DNA from: Macrotis lagotis
Lineage: Eukaryota > Chordata > Mammalia > Peramelemorphia > Peramelidae
NCBI RefSeq assembly: GCF_037893015.1
Contig: NC_133663.1
Coordinates: forward strand, 145,370,577-145,434,576
DNA: 64,000 nt
Direction: 5' to 3'
Of the stretch, positions 44,963-56,115 are shown one piece after another; the first letter of the stretch is position 1; the number at the start of each line of letters is the position of its first letter. Both the position numbers and the translations under genes were made by a program. The notes beneath the pieces are model-generated. The model did not search any database and had not been told where the DNA came from. It saw nothing but the letters and a program-made list of their open reading frames with translations.

Positions 44963-45586
44963 AAAGATACATTTGAGAAAGAGAGATTCCAGGAATTTTT
45001 AAAATGACATAAAAATGATAATTTGCTAGACAGAAGTTATATTCTAGGAATATAACTCATATTTTTCAGGAAAAAATATAGTTCTAGTTAAATTATTCCA
45101 GTAATTTAAGAGTATCTAATGGATTCTAAGGAAAAACATATATACTCAGAATTTAAGATCTTGTCTGAATATTTTTCTAAAGGAAATTGATGAAACCCAG
45201 CTGAGACTTTTGCTTAATGGTCTATATATTTTTTTCCTTTCAGAAGTAATATTAAATTTAGAAGATCATCATTATTTTATGACCTGACTTTGGTTCATGA
45301 GGTTTTCCACAAGCAGACCTTCTATAACTCAAAAAATCAGTAGAATTTGTGGTATTTTGGGGGATATTTTATTAAGGATCCTTTGGTTTTGTAATAACAT
45401 AACAACATATGTGGGGAAATAAGGGGTGGGGAGTAGAGGTTGTATTTCCACTTCTGCATCCTGTGCATGTTGATAATACAAAATAGATTTTGTTTCTTTT
45501 AAAGTTCTTCTAGGTTAATTGTTTATAATATTGATGCCAGGGAAAATATATTAAGTTAAAAGTTCAAGGGAATATGAAATAATTTG
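44963..45586. other. Unclassified stretch
   Basis: No recognised repeat or gene up to the LTR boundary. Confidence 0.45.
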
Positions 45587-46042
45587 TGTAAAAGACTGAC
45601 TCTGAACCAGAAGGAATTTTAGTGACAAAAATGTTTATTTAAATATTACTGTGAACTTTAGGGAAAGAGAGACCAAGGGGCAGGAAACCACTGATTCCTT
45701 AGCAAGCAAGGAAGCTAAAGAAAAGAACTACCTAGAACTAAACTTCTCTGAGAGGCTGATTAGTAAGGAAAAGTATATAAGCCAGAGAGTTGGGGGAATC
45801 CTGCATCCCCAGCTCAACTGAGGAGTAAAAGAGTTTTAAAAGGAGAATGGAGGGAGACATAGGTGGGGGCTCCTAGCTCTAGCAGCACAAATGAGTTAAT
45901 TAAAAAATTGTAAATGAAGGGTGGTACCACAAAGACTTAATCCTTTCACACTCAAACAAGCAACATTATTTTGTTGATAGGATTTCAGGTAGGAGCAAGG
46001 TACTTAGTAACTTGAACAACAGGATGGGAGTATAGATTGACA
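45587..46042 (-). mobile_element. LTR family, copy 3 (inverted)
   Basis: On the minus strand it begins TGTCAAT and ends GTCTTTTACA, as copy 1 does. Shared blocks include CTATCAACAAAATAATG (identical to copy 1), TGAAAGGATTAAGTC.., CCCTTCATTTAC.., CCTTTTAAAACTC.., CTCCTCAGTTGAGC, TTTAAATAAACATTTTTGT and CTTCTGGTTCAGAGT. No internal retroviral sequence adjoins it, so it is a solo LTR. The R region differs from copy 1. Confidence 0.8.
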
Positions 46043-46242
46043 ATTATAAATCATATTTCTCTGTCTAATATTTCCTCTACTTCAGTATTACGTGACTAAC
46101 AATGGAAAGTTTTATGTCCTAGTTAACTCATTCTGAGTAAAATTAAGGAAAAGAATTGGAATTTGATCTAATTATTGTACAACAAGAAAAAATTCATTAA
46201 TAAAGTAATTAATTCTTTACAAAATTAAGAAATTCCTCAATT

Positions 46243-46342
46243 CTGGGGAATATTCCATTTTTTAAATTTTTGTACCCTAGTGCTTAACTCAGCACATTGC
46301 ACAAAATAGATCTTTAAGAAATATTTATTAATTGAATTGCAA
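46243..46342 (+). mobile_element. L2 3' tail
   Basis: TGTACCCTAGTGCTTAACTCAGCACATTGCACAAAATAGATCTTTAAGAAATATTTATTAATTGAATTG follows the L2 3' terminus. Confidence 0.65.
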
Positions 46343-46436
46343 TCATACCTCTTTTCTTTAAATCAGTTAATCATGATCATGACTATCATCTCTTTCTATC
46401 TCAACAATCATATGCCAGAAAAGCAGCATATATGAC

Positions 46437-46600
46437 ATAATGGAGACGATGCTGCATTTGATATCAAGACAACTTGAGTACAAGTCTTCCTCTGATATTA
46501 ATTGTGTGACCCAAGGGCAAGTAACCTAACCTGAGTCCAAAATTCCTAAAATTTTAGGTCAGACTGATTGAACTCCACTAGAGTGGAGATTATTATTCTC
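46437..46600 (+). mobile_element. CORE-SINE fragment (MIR/Ther-like)
   Basis: ACTTGAGTACAAGTCTTCCTCTGATATTAATTGTGTGACCCAAGGGCAAGTAACCTAACCTGAGTCC has the CORE order. The 3' part is variable. Confidence 0.55.
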
Positions 46601-46799
46601 AATTCTTCATTCTCAAATTTTCAAAAAATTTTCAGGTTCTTAATGCAATCATAGCAAAAAGGTGTACATAGTACATATTTAATATTATATGTTTTGGTGT
46701 TTTCTTATACTGGGAAATATATGTATGCCTTGAAATGAGATCATATGCTCACATTATAAAACTCTTGCCTTAGGGAGAGAAGGATATAAAAACACTTTA

Positions 46800-46970
46800 G
46801 GGGCAGCTAGGTGGCACATTGGATAGAGCACTGGCCTTGGAGTCAGGAGTACCTGAGTTCAAATCTGGCATCAGACACTTAATAAATACCTAGCCATGTG
46901 GCCTTGGGCAAGCCACGTAACCCCATTGCCTTGCAAAAACTAACTAACTAAATAAATAAAATTAAAAACA
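46800..46970 (+). mobile_element. WSINE1/SINE1-like SINE
   Basis: Full-length, near consensus. A 14-bp perfect duplication, ATAAAAACACTTTA, at 46786-46799 and 46971-46984. Confidence 0.95.
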
Positions 46971-47241
46971 ATAAAAACACTTTAACTTATATTTAATATG
47001 AAACTGATATGTTTTCATAAGGTATAAGCCTTGTTGTTCTAGAAAGATAGTAGTGATACATACACATGTGCATTAAGAAACCAAAGGGTATGTTTATGTG
47101 TATGTTTACATGTACATATATATATATATATATATATACAAACTCTGAAAATGACAAAAAAAGGTATTAATTCATACCTCCCATTTCTATCCTTGAACAG
47201 GTTATGTAAAACATTAACACATGGAAAATTTCTTCTTCTTC

Positions 47242-47885
47242 TTTTTTTTTTTTACGGAACAGATAGCAAGTTTATTTGTTGAAAGCAGAGAGTGAATAGA
47301 CCAAAGAGGACAAATAGTGGGAATGGAAAGTAAGGATCTTGGTGAACCTGAAAAAATGTTGTTAATTGTTTCAGGAGCTTCACACTGAGAAAAATAGCGA
47401 ATTCTATGTGGAAAGGGAAGTTATTCTCAGCCATTCAACATCATCTGCACTAGTTATTCATAGTTGATGCAACTGTTGCTGTTCTCATGCCCCGCTACCA
47501 AAATTTCCAGTTCTTCTTCTGTCATCTCACCCAGGGTGATGAGGACATGTCGAATTTCAGCCCCCATGACTGTATCATTCCCTTTCTTAGCAAATACCTG
47601 GAGCCCCTCGCCGTAGTCTTCCTATGTTTTGCTATCATTGGCAACATTGGAAGAAAGTGTTCAAAGTCCAATTGCCTTCATGTTCATCTCATCACTCTTG
47701 GAATTCCTAAAACCTTGAGAACCTCAGCATTGGTAGGGTTCTCACCTAGGTCTGGCATCATGCTTGGTCAAACAACTGGAAGGCTGCCTTGAACTCTGCA
47801 TTCTGATCCTTCATGAAGTCATACATCTTAGCCTGCAGCTCACTCCTATTGCTTCTGCTGCTTTTGCTGTTGCTGCTCTGTTCTG
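47242..47885 (-). pseudogene. MYL6P: Processed pseudogene of myosin light chain 6 (MYL6), ELV-type C-terminus
   Basis: MYL6 is the essential (alkali) light chain of smooth and non-muscle myosin II, an EF-hand protein of 151 residues. On the minus strand an ATG at 47826 opens MYDFMKDQNAEFKAAFQLFD, against the MYL6 start MCDFTEDQTAEFK. After a gap one reads NPTNAEVLKVLG, DFEHFLPML, a frameshift, then [12 protein letters not shown] and [22 protein letters not shown] text, and NYE-stop-LVQMMLNG before TGA at 47429-47427. That last peptide matches the ELVRMVLNG splice form rather than AFVRHILSG. The coding remnant is about 400 bp against 456 expected, so about 56 bp are lost, mainly around residues 20-40. 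There are no introns. A 3'UTR, AATAAA (47276-47271 on the minus strand) and a 12-base A tail (47253-47242) follow. A retrocopy made from spliced mRNA, dead through stops and frameshifts. Flanking duplications are not clear. Confidence 0.9.
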
Positions 47886-48722
47886 TTTCTTTTTAATAAA
47901 CATTTCACTTTGACTTTTGTTCTGTCTTATCTGTGCATCCATTTAAACTATCTTCTGGCAAGCCAAAACACAACTTGCATTCATCTTCCTCTTAATGAGT
48001 TTATTTTTTTCAAGAAACTTTAAATGATAGCAACAGGAAAAGTTTTCTCCTGACCCTGGAACACTAGAATTCTGTGTTGCTTTGTAACTTTTTAATTTTT
48101 AAAAACAAGCCCTATTTTTCCTTCCTCCCTAATTGAGAAAGTCAAAAGAGAGTAAAACATAACCATTACCAATTTGAATTGTCAATAACAACAAAGTTTT
48201 ATACTTTAGTGTATACACGTGTGTATCTATATACAGATAAATATACATTTTTCTGTCTGCATGTATAAATGTATTTACATATATTAATGATTTATGGTCA
48301 CACCTCTGAAATCATGTTTTTCAGTGTTCCTAAATGTTCTAGTTATTTTTTATAATATTTTACCATTATACAAGTTGTTCTATTACTTCTACTTTTTTTT
48401 ACTCTTAATCTGTACATAAAAATTCCCAACTTTCTTTAAGCACAACCTTTTCAAAGTCTATTATGGCATGATATAAATCCATTACAATTATTTTCCATAA
48501 CTTATTCAGCTATTCCCAATTGATGTACAATTAAAAAATAAATTACTACAAAAAGAAAAACTACAAATATTTTTGTGTACCATTATTTAGAAATTATTTT
48601 GCTTGAGAATAATCCCTCTTTTTAATTTAACCTCTAACTTCCAATTTCTGCTTTGGCCTTCTCCCTTTAACCTTTTATTTCTTTGTTGAATTATAAGGAA
48701 TTTTTGTACTCAGGTCTATTTG

Positions 48723-48723
48723 T

Positions 48724-48766
<43 letters not shown>
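48723..48766. repeat. (CA)n microsatellite
   Basis: About 21 CA units. Confidence 0.97.
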
Positions 48767-48769
<3 letters not shown>

Positions 48770-49811
48770 GGGCAACCTTCCTTTCACCAATTATTTGAGA
48801 ATCAAGTTCAAGTGTCAGTAACAAATCCACTCCTTCAGTCTTGTTTGTACAAATTTCAGTTTGTATGTCTTCATTATGTGAAGTAATTTTCCTTATATTT
48901 TGCCCCTTTTCTTGCCATAGAACATGCTTCTTATCCTTCTTTTCCAAATTTTTTTTAACATAGTAAATAAATTTCAGTCATTTCCAGACCTTCTGTCTAA
49001 TAACACTTCCTAAAGATGATGGAATTTAGAATGGAAACTTATCCTGGTCTCATATTAGAATGAAAAACAGTTTATCTTTATTTAGTCCCTTATCATTTTT
49101 CATAATTACCTTTTTAATTCTTCTCTTGATGCTAAGTTTTACTTTAAATGTCCTACTCAGTGCTAATCTTTTTCATTAGTAATGATTGGAAATCCTCTGT
49201 TTCATGAAATATCCATTTTTCCCAACTAAGATTATATTCATTTTAACTGAGCATTTATTCTTGATTGCCAGCTTATATCCTTTATCTTCTGTATTATCAT
49301 AATCCAAACTTTATATTCCTTTATATTCATAACTACTAAATGATGTGAGCCTTTCTGTGTTTCCTTGATAATGCATTCTTTGTTATACCTTGCAAAATTT
49401 TTTAAACTTGAAAATTCTAGACTTTGTCAATATGGTTTAGGATTGTTTACATTTTGAAATTTCATTCAAATGTCCTGAAATAGTGTCTTGACTCTTTTTG
49501 GGGACTTGATATTTAAGTAGGTCAATGATTTTTAAATTATTTGTTCAAATTAACATTGTTTTTGCTGGAGTACATTACATTTTCTCCTGTTTAGTCAATT
49601 TTTTTGTATTTTAGTATTTCTTATTTTCTCAATTTGCTATTTGCTTTCATTTTACTCTATACATTCCAGGCTATTTTTTTTTTAGACAAGGGTTTGTATC
49701 TCTTGTGTCAAACTATTAATCCTTTTCCTATCTTTCTTTCATACATAATTTATTTTCTCTTTTTTTTCTAGTTTTTCATTTTGTTAAAAATATTTTTTCT
49801 TTTTTTTTTCA

Positions 49812-49945
49812 ATAGAGCACTGACCTTGGAGTCAGGAGGACCTGAATTCAAATTTAGTCCCAGATACTTAATAATTAAGTAGCTGTGAGACCTTGAGCAA
49901 GTCACTTAACTCCATTACTTTGCAAAAAAAACAAACAAAAGCAAA
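49812..49945 (+). mobile_element. 5'-truncated WSINE1/SINE1-like SINE
   Basis: Starts inside the family at ATAGAGCACTGACCTTGGAGTC and ends TACTTTGCAAAAAAAACAAAC. The 5' head is replaced by T-rich host text. More diverged than the other copies. Confidence 0.85.
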
Positions 49946-50078
49946 ACAATATATATTTTCAACTGTTGCTTTCTTCTAGAAATTCAAATTTAACTTGTAC
50001 CTAAGCTGTGTTTTATTTTGAGGCTTTGCTTGTAGATGTTTGGCAGTCATTCTCTTCTGGGTTTGTCTTTTGTATCCC

Positions 50079-50162
50079 TATGTATATGTATATACATATA
50101 TACATACATATAGAACTATGTACATATATGTATATACATATATATGTATATGTATATTTATA
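50079..50162. repeat. TATA/TACA low-complexity repeat
   Basis: Imperfect TATG, TACATA and TATATG units over about 80 bp. Confidence 0.9.
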
Positions 50163-50652
50163 TGAAATTTATGAAGGGTTCATACATTCATTAACTTAAG
50201 ATTTTATCTTAGAACCAGAATTTTCCTGTGGGAAAATCTGGACCTGTCCTGCTTTTGTTTTCTTTGGATAATATTTTATTCCAGGTTTAATATGAGGTTT
50301 TAAAGAAAGACTAGCACCTCTGGTGTGAAGGCTTACCAAACCATTTTCAGGACTGCTTATTCACCTTTAGTGTCCATGTTTCACCCAACTCTTAGTTGTG
50401 GCTCCATGAAGTAGTAGTATATGCAGCAACCACAGCCACAGCAAAAACATGGCAGCATACTAGACTAAGACAAGTTAAAGGTAAACCATAGTCTTCAAAC
50501 CCAAGCAGTGAGTTAGGAGGTTGTCTACCTTAATCATGTGAAGACTTCCTCTAATAGGCAGAAGAAAAGAATTTATTTCTATGGTCATGAAACAAGATAC
50601 AGTAGAAAAATTTGTCAGATATCAAAGACATCAAAGTCTGCATACTACATTC

Positions 50653-50812
50653 TTGGCAATCTCCAGTCATTCTGACTTTTGTCTTGCTTCAGAGTTTTAG
50701 TGACTCAGAAACAACAAGACTAATAACGTAAATAAATCCAATTCACTAGCAAGTCAAGACATCACCCAGTGATGTCATTTGTGTCCTTCAAAAGTAGAGG
50801 ACAAATAATTCC
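50653..50812 (+). mobile_element. Second SINE family, copy C (3' half)
   Basis: Shares with copies A and B: GGCAATCTCCAGTCATTCTGA, AATCCAATTCACTAGCAAGTCAAGACATCAC, GTGATGTCATTTGTGTCCTTC and AGAGGACAAATAA. Confidence 0.7.
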
Positions 50813-51696
50813 AGGATTTCAGGTACAACTCAGATTTGGGGCCTTAAAGTTTCAGTGTTCCCCACATGATCCAATCCAAGACAAAGTTTAATTGCTGCCC
50901 TCATGGGCTTAGCATTTCAAGTTCCTAACATGCTAAGTGCCTGAACAATCAATTTGTAGCCTGGTAATTTCAACTGTTGTTGGATTCAGACATTATTAGT
51001 AAAATGGAAAACAAATTTTGTTGTAGAGTCAAAGAAACCCCTTTGTTCTGTGATTCCTGGCCTGGTTATTATGCTGCATGCTTCAGATTGGGCTTCAGGT
51101 TAAAACTGAAACTCCACCGAATTTGGGCTACTCTCAAGACATAATGTAGGGTCTAGGACCTCTCAAATCCTAGAATGTCACCTCTGGATACATGTACCCT
51201 CCTGATTCCATTTTGTATCTATGATTCAGAACTGAATTGTGCTAAAGTTTAAGTGACTCTATGGTAACTCTAGCCAGGATAAAAAAAAAAAAAAAACCTT
51301 TCTCTCCTAGAACTTAATTAAAGGAGGATCCTGGCTATAACCTGGTCTTATTTTATGCAAACCTCTCTGTTCCTCTCTCTCTTTCATTCCAATTTGACTG
51401 ACCAAAAAAAAAAAAAAAGACAATATGATTTTTTTCCCCTTGCATTTCCTGATCAGGATTTCTTCCTGTGAATTTTCTAGAACTATTTAAAGGAGCCCCC
51501 CCCCCCCCCCAAACGGGAAGGGAAAGAGTACTTGAAAATCTTTTGCTTCCAAATATAACTCCTGGACTTTCAAATTCAACATGCTACATATTCATTTTCC
51601 ACATCCATGATGTCTCATAGTCATAAACCTTTTCTTTCTTACATTTTCTTCTACAGTATGTTTTCTGCCATCTGTTCCAAACTTTGATCTAATACA
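50813..51696. other. Unclassified stretch with homopolymer runs
   Basis: No gene recognised. A runs at about 51280-51297 and 51402-51418 and a C run of about 14 at 51497-51510 suggest decayed retroposon tails, but the bodies are not identifiable. Confidence 0.4.
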
Positions 51697-51711
51697 CCCT
51701 TTTAATATTTC

Positions 51712-51862
51712 CTTTTTTTAGGTTTTACAAGGCAAATGGGGTTAAGTGGCTTGTCCAAGGCCACAAAGCTAGGTAATTATTAAATGTCTGAGACCGGATT
51801 TGAACCCAGGTACTCCTGACTCCAGGGCTGGTGCTTTATCTAATATGCCACCTAGCTGCCCC
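51712..51862 (-). mobile_element. WSINE1/SINE1-like SINE
   Basis: Near-consensus minus copy. A 15-bp perfect duplication, CCCTTTTAATATTTC, at 51697-51711 and 51863-51877. Confidence 0.95.
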
Positions 51863-51877
51863 CCCTTTTAATATTTC

Positions 51878-54009
51878 TTAAGTCCCCAAAATATCTTCAA
51901 TTTCTACTGTATAGGTTTTACAATGTAAATTGATTTTATGTTGGGCTGATTTTTATAATATCAGCATGAACTCATCTTAGTCATAAATGTAGTCTTTCCT
52001 AGTCCAAATTGCCTTAAAGAATAATTGAAATGGAGTACTGCTAAGTTCCTCCAACTTGACCCTAGCACATTTGTCTGTTTTTATATGCCTCAACCATTTT
52101 AACCTGGGATAACATGTTGTTTGTAAAATCATTCAAAGATAAATCCTTTCCTGTCTGTATATTTAGAGGTGATTTAATCTCCTATGAGTGGATGAGTAAT
52201 TGTCTGGTTCTGATTTGAGAGATTCTGATTTTCTGGCCAAGATTAAAAGAGGCAGTTAAGTCCCATAAAACAATTAACACTCCTTAATTGTCAGAGGGAA
52301 TATGATCAATTGCACCTCAATGACAATCCACTTTCCCAAGCTATGATCAATCATAGTGTTCCCCAACGATACTATAGTAGGGATGTATGGCACTCTGTGG
52401 TCCTAGAAAGAAATGGTCAACAGTGGATTTTGTTTCTTCACTGGAGGTTTCACTTGCATCAAAAGAATCAACATTACTAAATTATGCATGAATTTTTCCT
52501 TGGTTATTAACTGGCTACCAGTTAAGTGCTTAAAATTGTTTTATCTTTAAACAATTAGAAGGACTCTGTTGTTAGGTCATGAAAATGGGGAGACAATCTA
52601 TGACAAAGCTATTTAGCAGAACCACAGACCTTCTTGGGAGGAATCCTTGAAAATGATTAAAACTTTAGAAAGGTACTCTTAGAGACAATATCTCTATTTA
52701 TTGAATATTGAACTGGTAAAATATATTTTTAAAACTTCTCTAAATGGAAAATGTACTTTACCTGACAAGGAGAAGTAAGATTCAGACTACAATCAGGTAG
52801 GAAACCTCATATTCATTGTTTTAACTGAGACTTGTGGAGACACTTTTCTAAGTTTCATCAGTTCTGCCTGTATTGTTTGTTTGTTTTCATTTTACTAGCC
52901 ACAAATCCTCTGGTAAACAATTCTTGACCTCCATCCCTGAATAATTTCTGTAATTTGATTCCTCTACTATTGATTCTGAGCATCAAAAAATCTACATGAC
53001 TCCATATGAACAGATTCTTTTTCAGATCAGTGGAAAAACACAAATTGACACACCTTATGCAAGGTTTGAATATTGATTAAAAATAGCATAGAAAGGATAT
53101 ATTAGCCCTAGAGCTATGTCTACCACACAATATCTTTGTACCAAAGACTTATGAAGGGGAAACCCAGGTTGAATTTTCAACTAGGAAGACTAAACTCCAT
53201 TCAGTAGAGTTGTGATACAACTGACATTTGTTTCTTTCTTTGTTTTAATCACAGAAAACCTATGATTGCCGTTCTATTGTATCAAAGTGATAATACTGAA
53301 AGGGATGACAGAAGATAACTAGTTTAATCTCCCAACCACAGCATGATTAAGTACACAAATACAAAGTAGAGGTATTGAAATACTCTTGTTTTTCCTCCAA
53401 ACAATGTACCACTTCATAGAGTAAGTTTATTAGTGTCCTGTGCAAGTTATTAAATAAGAATAGGATTTAAGAGTATGAAGAGGTACATGGAAGTCACTTG
53501 CAAAAACTTACTTTTAATATAAAATCCCATCCATAGGTTTTGTGCTAAATAAGGGGAAACAAGTTGACTCCAATGTAACAGATGCCTAGGTTAGAAGTAG
53601 CAGATAAGTGCCAGTCATAAACAGTAAAGTCAGAAAAGATACTATACAAATTAAGAAATCTAAGTTGGCACTGTTAACTTTAAGATGATATTGAAATGTT
53701 AATGAGTTAACCCAAAGGGGCTATGCATAAGGGTTAAGTCATCCATCTCTTACTAGAATCATAAAATTGGGACTCTGACATTCTCCTTCTTGAATACTAC
53801 TTCATCTGGCCAAGGGTCCATACTACAGGTTCTACCAATGTTGATCCAAATTATTTAGATGATTCTATGTACCCCCTTCCCCCCTCCCCTTCTCTACATC
53901 TTCTACCTTCTTCTGCCTAATTCTTCATTCTTTCCTACATTCTCCAGTACTTTCTGTCTCTCTTTAAATCTTATTAAAGTGTGATTGATACATTACTCCC
54001 TAGATGCTG
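51878..54009. other. Unclassified, probably unique host DNA
   Basis: Over 2 kb with no recognised transposon and no frame above about 60 codons. I see no exon, RNA gene or CpG-rich promoter. Confidence 0.5.
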
Positions 54010-54452
54010 CCAATCTGATCATTCCTCTCAAATTTCAAAAGAACTAGACTTCCTGGTCATGATTCAAATGGACTACTCTTTGTAATCTCCTTGCTTAGGT
54101 ATAAGTTGGGGTAGCACCCTAGAACTATCTGTTTGTAGCAATATCCTCCCACTGTTGGTCCCTCAAAAATACTATTTAAACTATTCTTTCCAGACCAAGT
54201 TATATCCTGATCTTCTCAGGCCTTAATTCCCTACTTGATCATCCAAAAATTGTTTTCTATATATTTTACATATAAATGTTAATTACCATGTTGTAACCCC
54301 AGATCCTTCATTCATCATTCCCAACAGCAATAGATTGTAATCTTATTTTGGTCAAGTGCTGATAACATTTTATTTGTGCATCCTCGATGATTAATACAGT
54401 ATTTAGCATAAATAAGGTTCTTGCTCAATATTTGTTGTTTGATTGATTATTA
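54010..54452 (+). mobile_element. L2 3' end
   Basis: Best signature at the end: TTAATACAGTATTTAGCATAAATAAGGTTCTTGCTCAATATTTGTTG. The upstream part is diverged and the left boundary is uncertain. Confidence 0.55.
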
Positions 54453-54467
54453 CTATACTTCTGATGG

Positions 54468-54727
54468 TAAACTAGTTGGTACAGTGGATAGAACATAAGT
54501 CCTGGAGTCAAAAAGAGTCAGGAAGACTCCTCTTCCTGATTTCAAATTTGGTCTCCTATACTTACTTATTGCATGACCCTGGTTAAGTCACTTCAGCCTG
54601 TTTGTCTCAGTATCCTCATCTGTAAAATGAACTAGAGAAGGAAATTACAAGATGCTTTTGTTATATTTTACCAAAGAAAACTCCAAATGAAATTATGAAT
54701 AGTCAGACATGACTGAAAAATAACTGA
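54468..54727 (+). mobile_element. Mar1-type CORE-SINE
   Basis: AAACTAGTTGGTACAGTGGATAGAACATAAGTCCTGGAGTC, GACTCCTCTTCCTGATTTC, CATGACCCTGGTTAAGTCACTTCAG, TGTCTCAGTATCCTCATCTGTAAAATGAACTAGAGAAGGAAAT and CCAAATGAAATTATGAATAGTCAGACATGACTGAA are in family order. A repeated AGTCAAAAAGAGTCAGGAAGACTC marks a small insertion. Confidence 0.88.
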
Positions 54728-55099
54728 ATATATATACTTCTGAAAATATCTTTCAATGATGAGTAATAGTCACTTACCAATCAATTAAATGACCAAAAAA
54801 GTCATCTTTGAAATTTCTTTACTCTTTAAATTGTTCAAGTTCAAATAATCTAAATGAGCCAGCACTCTGTTCTTCCCTTGCTCCTCCTCTTTTAGGAACT
54901 GGTAATGAGCATATTTTGCCTTTGCTAAATGAATTTTTCTCTTTTCCTTCTTTTATTAATGCAGTGGTGATTATCTAGGGATAACAGAAACCAGACTCAA
55001 TGCTGACATATGCTAGTTCATTATTTGAAGATTGGCCTGACTGTTATAGAAGAACAAAAAGGAAGGAAACTCAGTGGACTGTTTTGTTTTTGTTTTGGA
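54728..55099. other. Unclassified stretch
   Basis: No recognised repeat or gene. Confidence 0.45.
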
Positions 55100-55690
55100 A
55101 TCAAGCTATAAGCATTTATGAAGTACTTACTATATATTAGTCACTAATTATATATTATTATTATTTATTATATTATATATTATTAATTATAAAAAACACA
55201 GATTCTACCCTCATACTAATGGATGAGACATTTTAAAAAAGTATTCCTAGAAGATATATCAGTGAAAAGGGAAACTAATGTTGGAAACTAAGTACTAGAA
55301 ATTGGGCAAGGCAAGGAACTCTGAGAAAAGCCTTTTCCAGAAAGTCAGAATCTTAAAGCTGAATCTTAAAAGAAATCCAGAGAAGGCAGGAAGTATAATT
55401 GAGGAAAAACATTCCAGGTGTTCAGGGACTGAAGCTACTGCAAAGAGAGTCTGGAGTATAAATTATGTTTTAGAGATATAGCAAAAAGTCCACTACTGCT
55501 GAAGTTTAAGAGTTTGAAGTCAAGAAAGTAAAATGTAAGAAGTCTGAAAGAATCAAGTCACGCTGTGAAAGGTTTTAAGAGCCAAATACAAATTAGAATT
55601 TACTTCATGGGGACAAGATATTGGAGCTGACTTGTATTTAATAGATTTCAGAAGAAGAGTACAAAGAAGCATGGGTACCCATTTCATTAG
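55100..55690 (-). mobile_element. L2 fragment (ORF2 end and 3'UTR)
   Basis: Reversed L2: GCATTTATGAAGTACTTACTATATATTAGTC (tail), GATTCTACCCTCATACTAATGG, AAAAGCCTTTTCCAGAAAGTCAG, AACATTCCAGGTGTTCAGGG, TGTGAAAGGTTTTAAGAGCCAAA and GGAGCTGACTTG. These are complements of the L2 ORF2 C-terminal text. Confidence 0.68.
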
Positions 55691-55871
55691 GGTATGCCCC
55701 AAATGGAATTTCAATAATTTTCATAATAATGATAATAATAATTTTAATAACTATTCAATTTTAAAGGACATTACTTATATTATTAAAAGGATTGAAAGCT
55801 TAAGATTTTTTTTATCAACAATGAAAATTTAATTTAAATTTCAAATTTTTTAGAAAAAGGAAACTTCATTC

Positions 55872-56115
55872 TTCAGCATGGTGACAATAGTCCTGGGGAG
55901 GCTGAGACTGGTGGATCATTTTACTTAGCTAGTGAGCTAAAATGAATCCAGGTTCAGGTTAACCTCAACACTAATAAGGAGTATGATTATAGTCCTAGAT
56001 ATTGAAGGACACAATTCTTCTAAAAAGAAGGGAGAACTTGTCCAGGTTTGAAAAAAGGGAACAAATTGAGTGGCCTTTACACTTTGGGATAATGAGTAAG
56101 TAACAGAATCAGTCT
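55872..56115 (+). pseudogene. RN7SLP: 7SL (SRP) RNA pseudogene, decayed
   Basis: 7SL is the RNA scaffold of the signal recognition particle, about 300 nt. Aligned in order: ATAGTCCTGGGGAGGCTGAGACTGGTGGATCA with the Alu-domain GTAGTCCC..GGGAGGCTGAGGCTGGAGGATC; TAGTGAGCTA with TAGTGCGCTA; CACTAA with CACTAA; AAGGACAC..TTCTAAAAAGAAGGGAGAAC with GGGGACCACC..GCCTAAGGAGGGGTGAAC; and GTCCAGGTTTGAAAAAAGGGAACAAATTGAG with GCCCAGGTCGGAAACGGAGCAGGTCAAAACTC. The 3' Alu-domain strand is barely recognisable and the ends are approximate. Many changes, mostly toward A and T, show that it is old and non-functional. Confidence 0.78.

Larger units (their letters stand above)
48075..50470 (-). mobile_element. 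Old L1, heavily diverged, 3'UTR to ORF1/5'UTR
   Basis: Reversed old-subfamily 3'UTR (48080-48480), the TTATTCAGCTATTCCCAATTGATG block (48504), then a jump to the inter-ORF/ORF1 area (49140-49800, including CTGACTCTTTTTGGGGACTTG), and probable 5'UTR text to about 50470. The order fits one minus L1 with ORF2 deleted. Frames at 48675-48947 and 50008-50199 are repeat shadows. Confidence 0.6.
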
